Positions 1-6,803 of a stretch of 48,497 nucleotides of DNA are shown piece after piece (the stretch's first letter is position 1; the number at the start of each line of letters is the position of its first letter). Origin of the DNA: Gemmatimonadota bacterium (GTDB taxonomy: Bacteria > Gemmatimonadota > Gemmatimonadetes > Palauibacterales > KS3-K002); contig CP070823.1 in the NCBI GenBank assembly GCA_020344375.1, forward strand, positions 2,939,340 through 2,987,836, in the 5' to 3' direction. The translations under genes and the position numbers were made by a program. The notes under the pieces are model-generated. The model was not told where the DNA came from and did no database searches. It saw only the letters and a program-made list of their open reading frames with translations.

Positions 1-1380
1 CGCCACCTGCGGGTGGCCGGCACGCCGCAGCCACTGGTCAAAGAACCAGTCGAGCTCGCGCCCTGAGACCTCCTCCATGATGCGCTGTAGGTCTTCCGTG
101 AGCGCCGTACCGTGCCGGTACTCGGCGTAGTAGCGGCGGACGCCGGCGACGAACGCCTCATCGCCCAGCAGCTCCCGGAGCATGTGCAGCACCCAGGCGC
201 CCTTTTGGTAGTTGTTGGTGTTCAGCAGCTCCATCAGGTTCGCCGGGGTTGAGTCGATGACCGGCCGCGCCACATCCTGCGGCGACGCCAGATAGCTCGT
301 CTCCGCACGCGCCCGCAGCCGCCACGCCAGCGCTTCGTCACCGTGGAACTCGTAGAAGACGGCGGCCAGATACGTGGCGAACCCCTCCGACAGCCAAAGG
401 TGCGACCACTCGCGCTCGGTGACGGCGTCGCCGAACCACTGGTGCGCGATCTCGTGCGCGACCACTACGTCGCCACGCCCGCGCCGCACCACGCCCTCGC
501 CGAAGAAGATCGCACTCGCGTTCTCCATCCCGCCGTAACGCGTCAATGACTGCACGAGCGCCAGCTTCTCGTAGGGGAACGGTCCGATCAGGCTGTCGAA
601 GAAGGCGACGATCTCCGGCGCACGGCGAAACAGCTTGCCCGCGCGCTCCTCGTCCTCAGGGTAGACCCACTGGGTGATTCGCACGCAGCGGTCCGAGCCG
701 ACCTCACAGCCCAGCGCGCCGAGCTCGCGGACCGACATGTCCGCGGCCCCGAACACCATCGTGTAGACCGGTATCGGACGATCCGTCGCCCAGACCGTGA
801 GCCTCGTGCCCGCTTCCGGCCCCTCCTCCTTGAGCAGCCGACCGCTGGCCACGACCTCCCAATCCGCAGGAGCCCGAACCCTGAACTCCACCATCGCTTT
901 GTCCCGCGGATGATCGATGCTCGGGAACCAGTAGCGCGCGCGGTCCGGCCAATTGTCGGCGAAGACCGCCGGCCGGCCGTAGGCGTTGTGCCCGAAGATG
1001 AGCCCGTCCGCGGGAGTACCGTGGTAGAATACCCCGACCACAAGCGTATCGCCCGGCGCAGCGAGGCGTCCCAGCTCCACTTCCAGGCTGGTGGCGTCCT
1101 TGCGGAACGTGACGTTCCCACCTGCGACTTGCACGGAGTCGACCGTCAGACCCACCAAGTCGAAGCTGACGTGCTCCCCCACACCGTCGCTGACCTGGAG
1201 AGTGATTTCCGTGTTGGCGCGGAAGACCCGGTCCTTCGGACTGAGTTGAAGTGAGATGCAGTAAGACAGCACATCCACCGCCGGTTCCGGAACCACACCA
1301 GGCGCGACGCCAGCCGGCGCTGCACAGAGGCCGCCGGCCACCAGGATGGATATCACTGGCGCAGCGCTACGCTCCCACAT
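1..1380 (-). CDS. Exported M1-family zinc aminopeptidase, C-terminus cut by window edge
   Basis: The 460 residues visible are the N-terminal part of a gluzincin aminopeptidase that removes N-terminal residues from peptides, here outside the cytoplasm. It opens with a signal peptide (MWERSAAP followed by a hydrophobic stretch to about residue 27). A beta-rich N-terminal domain follows, then the exopeptidase motif GGMEN at 283-287 and the zinc motif HEIAHQWFGD from residue 309, with the third zinc ligand in the following WLSEGFATY helix. The C-terminal helical domain is only partly present and there is no stop inside the window. The ATG at 1380 overlaps the last 14 bases of the upstream alpha/beta hydrolase gene, so the two are probably cotranscribed and translationally coupled. 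Family assignment is firm; substrate specificity cannot be read. Confidence 0.95.
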   Translation of the reverse strand, partial: MWERSAAPVISILVAGGLCAAPAGVAPGVVPEPAVDVLSYCISLQLSPKDRVFRANTEITLQVSDGVGEHVSFDLVGLTVDSVQVAGGNVTFRKDATSLEVELGRLAAPGDTLVVGVFYHGTPADGLIFGHNAYGRPAVFADNWPDRARYWFPSIDHPRDKAMVEFRVRAPADWEVVASGRLLKEEGPEAGTRLTVWATDRPIPVYTMVFGAADMSVRELGALGCEVGSDRCVRITQWVYPEDEERAGKLFRRAPEIVAFFDSLIGPFPYEKLALVQSLTRYGGMENASAIFFGEGVVRRGRGDVVVAHEIAHQWFGDAVTEREWSHLWLSEGFATYLAAVFYEFHGDEALAWRLRARAETSYLASPQDVARPVIDSTPANLMELLNTNNYQKGAWVLHMLRELLGDEAFVAGVRRYYAEYRHGTALTEDLQRIMEEVSGRELDWFFDQWLRRAGHPQVA

Positions 1381-2158
1381 GCTTTCTCACGAACTCGACG
1401 AGACGCCGGATATACGCAGCGCCACCAACGAACAGCGTGTCATTATGTCCGGCGCCCCGAATCTCGTACCACTCCTTCGGCTCCGGGGTCGCCTCGTACA
1501 GCCGCCGCCCCATCTGAATCGGAACGATCGTGTCCACGTCCCCGTGCACGTAGAGCACCGGCGCGCGCAGGCGCGGTACCTTCGAGAGCGAGTCGAACTC
1601 GTGCGTCAGCGAACGCAGCAGCGCACCGGGCAACCAGCCGTAGTGGACGCGCGCCAGATCCTGCGCCGTAGTGAATGCCGACTCCAAGATCAGCGCTCCG
1701 GCGGGATGCTGCGTCGCCAGCTCGATCACCACGGTGCAGCCGAGCGAGCGGCCGAACAGCACCAACCGCGAGGGATCCACACGCCGCTGTTCCGTCAGGT
1801 AGCGGTAGGCCAGCAGGCCGTCGTCGTAGAGCGCGCGCTCCGACGGTACACCCTCGCTCTTCCCGTAGCCGCGGTAGTCCATGATCAGGACGTTGAACCC
1901 CGCCTGCACCAGCAGCGCGACGTTGTCGAGCCGGTCATAGAGGTTGCCGGCGTTGCCGTGAAAGAATAAGAGGTCGGCGAACGCGTCCTCGCGGCCCGCG
2001 TAGATGCCGTGCATACGCACGCCGTCGGCGCCCTCGATCCACACCTCCTCGACGACCGACGCGACTGCCAGCCGCGGCGTGGGCGCGTCCTGCCTGACGC
2101 GGGTCGGGAAGTAGATGAGATAGCGTTCCAGCCCCTCGAGCATCAGCCGGCCACCCAC
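1367..2158 (-). CDS. Alpha/beta hydrolase, BEM46/ABHD13-like
   Basis: A 263-residue serine hydrolase of the BEM46-like alpha/beta hydrolase group. The oxyanion segment HGNAGN is at 67-72 and the nucleophile elbow GRSLG puts the serine at 138. The acid lies in the YVHGDVDTIVP segment and the histidine in GAGHND. Substrate is unknown; relatives are often membrane-associated esterases or lipases. In the same frame upstream of this ATG the sequence encodes basic residues and then a hydrophobic stretch (AVYAAVGVLVAAFLFLVGG), which looks like a membrane anchor, but no ATG, GTG or TTG exists between it and the in-frame stop near 2270. Either the anchor is translated from a CTG (for example at 2239) or it is untranslated. 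The gene overlaps the M1 peptidase gene downstream by 14 bases. Confidence 0.9.
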   Translation of the reverse strand: MGGRLMLEGLERYLIYFPTRVRQDAPTPRLAVASVVEEVWIEGADGVRMHGIYAGREDAFADLLFFHGNAGNLYDRLDNVALLVQAGFNVLIMDYRGYGKSEGVPSERALYDDGLLAYRYLTEQRRVDPSRLVLFGRSLGCTVVIELATQHPAGALILESAFTTAQDLARVHYGWLPGALLRSLTHEFDSLSKVPRLRAPVLYVHGDVDTIVPIQMGRRLYEATPEPKEWYEIRGAGHNDTLFVGGAAYIRRLVEFVRKHVGA

Positions 2159-2484
2159 CAGGAAGAGAAAAGCCGCGACCAGGACGCCGACCGCGGCGTA
2201 GACAGCCTTACGCCAGAAATCACGGGACCGCCTGTCCAGAAACGTCCTTTCTATCGAGCGATAACCGCATCAACCTAGGACGAGGCCGCACATCACGCCA
2301 GACACCTGTGTTCGTAGACACGGCTGGCGGATCTCGCTGCGCAGGCGCGTCGCCGGGAGAGTTCGTGGCTGATGAGTTCCTTGGCAATCGATCCTCCCGG
2401 CGGCATATTTCATATGGGGACGGCAGGTAGCGTGACCCGGCAGGATGCGGCATTCCGGCCGCCGAGCGCTGTCGGAGTCCCCAT
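2159..2484. other. Divergent intergenic region, no independent gene seen
   Basis: 326 bases between the divergently transcribed hydrolase and GWxTD genes. I see no RNA gene or small ORF with coding character. The left third continues the hydrolase frame as a possible membrane anchor. The right end carries an 11-base inverted repeat described separately. No promoter close to the sigma-70 consensus could be called confidently on either strand. Confidence 0.6.
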
Positions 2485-2487
2485 ATG
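2411..2487. repeat. 11-bp inverted repeat embracing the GWxTD gene start codon
   Basis: CATATGGGGAC at 2411-2421 is the exact reverse complement of GTCCCCATATG at 2477-2487. The second arm ends in the ATG start codon of the following gene. Each arm also contains the palindrome CATATG. The arms could pair in the mRNA leader with a 55-base loop, or serve as two operator half-sites. Function is inference. Confidence 0.45.
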
Positions 2488-4671
2488 GTAGTACGAAGCT
2501 CACTCCTCGCCGTGACCCTCTTCCTGGTGGTCCCTCCGCCCTGCCAGGCGCAAGAAGAGACCGCACCTCGCGTTATCGCGCGCCTACACATCGACAACGG
2601 TCTCGCCCTCGCCGCCGGCGGCGACACGCTCGCCGCGCTTGCCCAGTTCCGCCAGGCCGTCGAGGTCGCTCCCCGTCTGGCTGAGGCGCATTTCCAGCTG
2701 GGCCGCATGCTCGCCCGCCACGCCAGCGCCGTGGAGACGGACTTCCGCGAACGGGTGGAGGCGGAGAGGGCCCTGCGCAGGGCGACCTCCCTCGATCCCG
2801 ATAACCCGGCCTACCTCGCGGAACTGGGGGTGCTCTTCATCAAGCAGCAGAGGCGGAACGATGGAGAGCGGGTTATTAGCCGGGCGCTCAAGATGGCTGA
2901 GGAACGGCGTCTCGACCTCGACCCAGCCCTGCTGGCCGACATGCACTTCAACCTGGGATGGGCCCAGGAGGTCAGGTACGAGAGAGAGCGGCAGCGGCGG
3001 CTGACCCCGCCGCATCGCGGAGCGATACCGGCCGACCTGCCACCTTCAGCCTGGCTGTCGCGCTACGTCGAGGACTATCTGGAGGACGCGCCTCCCGTCG
3101 AAGACTCCGGCCAGGCGACTCGCGACCTCATGATCGAGCACTACTGGGCCGCCGTGCGGACGGATCCGACGCACTTCGACGCCTCGCGGCGGCTACTCGT
3201 CCACCTGCTGGACGACAGTCAGTTCACCGAATACCTGTCCGTCGCCAGGCAGCTCGTCGAGGCTCATCCCGACCGGCCCGAGACGGAGCTGTACCTCGGG
3301 CTCGGGCTACACGTGGTCGGGCGCGAGGACGAGGCGGCCGCCGCCTTCGAGCGCGCCCTCGCCCGGCTGCCCGAGCCGGAGCGCGCGCCGCTGCTCAGCA
3401 TCGAGCCGCTGCTGCGCCGCGAGCCGGCGGAGGACTATCTGGAGATGGACGATTCATCCCGAACCGAGTTCGAGCAGGCGTTCTGGCGGCTGAGCGATCG
3501 GTTGTATCTGACCGAGGCGAACGAGACGCGGCTCGAGCATATGGCTCGCGTGGCCTACGCGGAGCTGCGCTTCGCGGAGCCCGCGACCGGTTACCGCGGC
3601 TGGGAGACCGATCGCGGGGTCATCTTCATCCGCTACGGGCCGCCCAACGTTATCATCCGTCAGCCCGCTGAGCTCTCCACGAGGATCGTCTGGATCTACC
3701 GACCCGGCCCCGTGTTCATGTTCGATCAGACGCGCGGGTACTTCCACGCGCGCTTTGCCGGCGACTTCCAGTGGGTCGCCGATGAGTATCGGTACCGCGC
3801 GCCAGCCTTCTATGGCAACATCCCCTCGATCGCCACCCGGCTGTCGATCCCCGTTCAGGTGGCCCGCTTCCGGGGCAGATCGCCGGACGAGGCGGCCGTC
3901 GAGATCCATGCCGAGCTGCCGCTGGAAGAGCTGGGCCGGGACCTGGACGTGGAGCGCAGCGAGTTCGAGACCGGCATCTTCCTGCGCAACCTGGACGGCC
4001 TGAGGATCAAGGACGACGTCGACGTCAGAATCCTGGACTACGCGGACACCGCGAGCACGGACAACCTGAAGAGCTGGCGAGTGCTGGTTCCCGGCGAGGG
4101 CCGGCTGTGGGTGTCGGTTGAGGCCCGGGACGCGGTCACCTGGCGCGCGGCGGCGACGCGCGACACCGTGTCGGTGAGGCTGTTCCCGGAAGACTCGCTG
4201 AGCTTGAGCGACATCCTGCTGGCGGAGCTGTTGAGGCCGCTGGCCCTCGAGCCGCTGCGGCGTGCCGACTACGATATTACGCCGAACCCGGCGCGCGTAT
4301 ACGTGCCGTACCAGGCCGTCCACATCTACTACGAGATCTACGGCCTCGCCCGGGACCCCGAGGGGTACGCCAGCTTCGAGGTCTCACTGGCGGTTCGCGT
4401 CAAGAAGCTGCAGCGCGAGGGTGCGCTGCCCCAGTTCCTGGGGCTCCTGGCCGATGCCTGGGGCTTCAGCATCGTCGGCGACGATCGCGTCGAGCTGCGC
4501 TACCGGCGCGAGTTCGACATGAAGGATCGCGATCGCGTGACCGAACACCTGCGCATCGAGCTACCCGAGGTCCCGCCCGGTGAATACGAGATCATCGTGA
4601 AGATCTGGGACCACCTGAACGAGCGGCTGGCGACCCGAACCCGCTCGTTCGCCGTCGTCACGGAGGGGTGA
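2485..4671 (+). CDS. Exported TPR protein with GWxTD domain
   Basis: A 728-residue secreted protein. A signal peptide (MVVRSSLLAVTLFLVVPPPCQAQ) is followed by TPR-like helices at roughly residues 30-290 (segments such as ALAQFRQAVEVAPRLAEAHFQLG and TELYLGLGLHVVGREDEAA). A GWxTD domain follows, with the signature GWETDRGVIFIRYG starting at residue 372. The C-terminal third is beta-rich and ends in a fold resembling the beta-sandwich usually found after GWxTD domains. The GWxTD family is known mainly from Gemmatimonadota, Acidobacteria and related phyla, and its molecular role is not established; TPR segments suggest protein binding in the periplasm. The ATG at 2485 gives a clean signal peptide. 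A hairpin follows the stop. Confidence 0.9.
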   Translation: MVVRSSLLAVTLFLVVPPPCQAQEETAPRVIARLHIDNGLALAAGGDTLAALAQFRQAVEVAPRLAEAHFQLGRMLARHASAVETDFRERVEAERALRRATSLDPDNPAYLAELGVLFIKQQRRNDGERVISRALKMAEERRLDLDPALLADMHFNLGWAQEVRYERERQRRLTPPHRGAIPADLPPSAWLSRYVEDYLEDAPPVEDSGQATRDLMIEHYWAAVRTDPTHFDASRRLLVHLLDDSQFTEYLSVARQLVEAHPDRPETELYLGLGLHVVGREDEAAAAFERALARLPEPERAPLLSIEPLLRREPAEDYLEMDDSSRTEFEQAFWRLSDRLYLTEANETRLEHMARVAYAELRFAEPATGYRGWETDRGVIFIRYGPPNVIIRQPAELSTRIVWIYRPGPVFMFDQTRGYFHARFAGDFQWVADEYRYRAPAFYGNIPSIATRLSIPVQVARFRGRSPDEAAVEIHAELPLEELGRDLDVERSEFETGIFLRNLDGLRIKDDVDVRILDYADTASTDNLKSWRVLVPGEGRLWVSVEARDAVTWRAAATRDTVSVRLFPEDSLSLSDILLAELLRPLALEPLRRADYDITPNPARVYVPYQAVHIYYEIYGLARDPEGYASFEVSLAVRVKKLQREGALPQFLGLLADAWGFSIVGDDRVELRYRREFDMKDRDRVTEHLRIELPEVPPGEYEIIVKIWDHLNERLATRTRSFAVVTEG

Positions 4672-4689
4672 CCCGCCGCGATTCGCGAG

Positions 4690-4710
4690 CCACAGAGCGT
4701 CAGTCTGTGG
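4690..4710 (+). terminator. Hairpin after the GWxTD gene, possible terminator
   Basis: CCACAGA (4690-4696) and TCTGTGG (4704-4710) form a perfect 7-bp stem with a 7-base loop, 18 bases after the stop codon. No U-tract follows, so it is a weak intrinsic terminator candidate. Confidence 0.35.
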
Positions 4711-4892
4711 CCGGGGCGTGCCGGTGCGCTGGTTACGGCCCTGGTTGTCGAGTCTGATCTGCCGCCGGCCACCGGACACGCCCGGCCCTATCACGCTCGG
4801 CTCACCTCCACACATCCCCAACCGCTTGCCGACCGTGACCTGCACCTGCACAATACGTCGATTCGTCAACAGATCTTCAAGGAAAAGGCCGC

Positions 4893-6062
4893 TTGATTCA
4901 GGACCCGCTGACCATCGCCGCGCTCGTCGCCGGAGTCACGGCGCTTGCCTTCTGGCTCGATCGTCGTTCACGCACCTTCTCCAAGGTGGGCGCCTCGCTA
5001 CTCGTCATCCTCTTCGGCGCCGTGCTCTCCAACACCGGGTTCGTGCCCCACGACTCACCCGTGTACCGGGGCATCGAGGGGCCGGTCACTTCGCTGGCGA
5101 TCATCTATCTGCTGCTAGGTGTCGCGTTGGCGGACCTCAAGGAGGCGGGGCCCAGGATGCTCGTGCTCTTCCTGGTCGCGTCCGTGGGCACGGCGCTGGG
5201 CGCACTGGCCGGCGCCGCACTCTTCGCCGATGCCCTGGGACCGGTCACCTGGAAGTTGGCCGGTGCCTTCACCGGCACCTATACGGGCGGGAGCCTCAAC
5301 TTCGCGGCGGTGGGCCGCGGGCTCGGGCTCCCGCCCTCGACCTTCGCCGCCGCCTCGGCCGCCGATAACGTGACCACGGCGATCTGGACCGGGATCACGC
5401 TTACCGCACCTCTCTGGCTGCTGCGGAAGTCGGCCAGCGGCGCGACCGCGGCAAACCCGGGGATCACCGCCAGCGCCGTGAGCGTCGCCTCCGACGAGGC
5501 CCGGCAGCCGGAGGCTCACCCCTTCTGGGGTCGTACGCCGATATCGCTGTTCGACCTCGTGCTCCTGGCGGCGATCGGCATGGCCGTGCTGATCGCGGCG
5601 CACTTGCTGGAGCAGCGAATCGGCCGCTTCCCAGAGATCCTCTGGCTCACGACGATCGCACTGCTGCTTGCCCAGGTCCCGGCCGTGCGTGCCATAGGCG
5701 GCGCGCAACAGCTCGGCTACCTGGGGTTACATCTGTTCCTGGCCGTCATCGGCATCCGCTCGCTGGTCGCGGCGATGATCCAGGTGGGCCCGGCCGTCTT
5801 CCTCTATACCCTCGTCGTCGTCGGCGTTCATGGTATCTTTCTGTTTCTCCTGGGACGGGCGCTCAGGGGCCCCGTGCCCATGCTGGCCGTCGTCTCGCAG
5901 GCCGCCGTCGGCGGCCCATCGACGGCCATGGCGGTGGCCATCGCACGCGGCTATAAGGAGCTGGCGCTACCAGCCGTTGCGGTCGGCGTGCTCGGCTACG
6001 CACTGGGCAACTACGCCGGCTTCGCCATCGCCTACCTGGTGCGTGGGATACTCGGAGGATGA
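4893..6062 (+). CDS. DUF819 family integral membrane protein
   Basis: A 389-residue polytopic membrane protein with roughly ten hydrophobic segments. The N-terminal half carries the conserved glycine-rich stretches of the DUF819/YjcL family (AGAFTGTYTGGSLNFAAVG and AASAADNVTTAIW). The C-terminal half repeats the theme (SQAAVGGPSTAMAVAIARG, then LGYALGNYAGFAIAYLV), which suggests an internal duplication as in transporter folds. Family function is not established. The start is TTG at 4893, preceded by AAGGAAAAGG at a good Shine-Dalgarno distance. The stop overlaps the ATG of the 2TM gene downstream (ATGA), so the two are translationally coupled. Confidence 0.88.
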   Translation: MIQDPLTIAALVAGVTALAFWLDRRSRTFSKVGASLLVILFGAVLSNTGFVPHDSPVYRGIEGPVTSLAIIYLLLGVALADLKEAGPRMLVLFLVASVGTALGALAGAALFADALGPVTWKLAGAFTGTYTGGSLNFAAVGRGLGLPPSTFAAASAADNVTTAIWTGITLTAPLWLLRKSASGATAANPGITASAVSVASDEARQPEAHPFWGRTPISLFDLVLLAAIGMAVLIAAHLLEQRIGRFPEILWLTTIALLLAQVPAVRAIGGAQQLGYLGLHLFLAVIGIRSLVAAMIQVGPAVFLYTLVVVGVHGIFLFLLGRALRGPVPMLAVVSQAAVGGPSTAMAVAIARGYKELALPAVAVGVLGYALGNYAGFAIAYLVRGILGG

Positions 6063-6718
6063 ACGTGACGGAAGAGAGCCAGCAGCTCGCACTGCGCAAG
6101 GAGCGGGTCGCCACCCGGCCCGGCGCCGGCGGGGTCGCCGAGCATCGCCGGCGCCTCTACCAAAGGCACCTGCTCGTCTTTCTGGTGGTCAACGGCGGCG
6201 TGATCGCGGCCGACTATCTGACCTCACCCGGCATGCAATGGGCCCACTTCCTCGTGTTCCTCTGGTGCCTGCTGTTCCTGCTGCACACCCTCGGACTCAA
6301 GTCCCGCGGCTTCTCCTGGGCTGAGCTTTTCATTCCACCTCGGAAGAAGCCCGTGGCCGCGGTCTACACGACGCCGCTCGACTACGAGCTGGTGCGCTCC
6401 CGCCAGCTGCGCGATGGTGTGACCAACGCGGCTGCATCCATCCGGGACAAGCACGCGGCTCTGGCCGACCGGGCGGTCGCGGCCGCCGGCGAACTCGTCG
6501 CGGCCGTCGAAGGCGTCGTGGCCGCCGCACGCGCCAAGAAGTACCGGCCCGACGAGCAGGCACAGACGCTCGTGCCCGAGGCTCAGGCGGCGCTCCAGGC
6601 CCTCGACCAACTGCACCAGAGCTTGATCGGTGTGAAAGTGTCGGAGGAGTCAGCCGACGAGGTGGCCGTCGAGCCGGTGAACGAACGCGTCGGGGCTCTG
6701 CGCGCGCTGGCACGCTAG
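6059..6718 (+). CDS. 2TM-domain membrane protein with alanine-rich helical tail
   Basis: A 219-residue protein. After a basic segment (RRRLYQRH) it has two closely spaced membrane helices at about residues 35-55 and 60-82, in the pattern of the bacterial 2TM domain. It continues into a cytoplasmic alanine-rich helical tail at about 120-200 that probably forms a coiled coil. The function is unknown; 2TM domains often occur in histidine kinases and stand-alone membrane proteins. It starts at ATG 6059 inside the ATGA overlap with the DUF819 gene, so the two products may act together. It ends 85 bases before the convergent HerA-like gene. Confidence 0.8.
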   Translation: MNVTEESQQLALRKERVATRPGAGGVAEHRRRLYQRHLLVFLVVNGGVIAADYLTSPGMQWAHFLVFLWCLLFLLHTLGLKSRGFSWAELFIPPRKKPVAAVYTTPLDYELVRSRQLRDGVTNAAASIRDKHAALADRAVAAAGELVAAVEGVVAAARAKKYRPDEQAQTLVPEAQAALQALDQLHQSLIGVKVSEESADEVAVEPVNERVGALRALAR

Positions 6719-6803
6719 TCCAGGCCCATCCCCGCCCTCTCAGCGCCACCCGAAGCCGGCTCGCAGTGGTTCTTGGTGAGTTCGGATCACACTCCTTCGC
6801 ACA

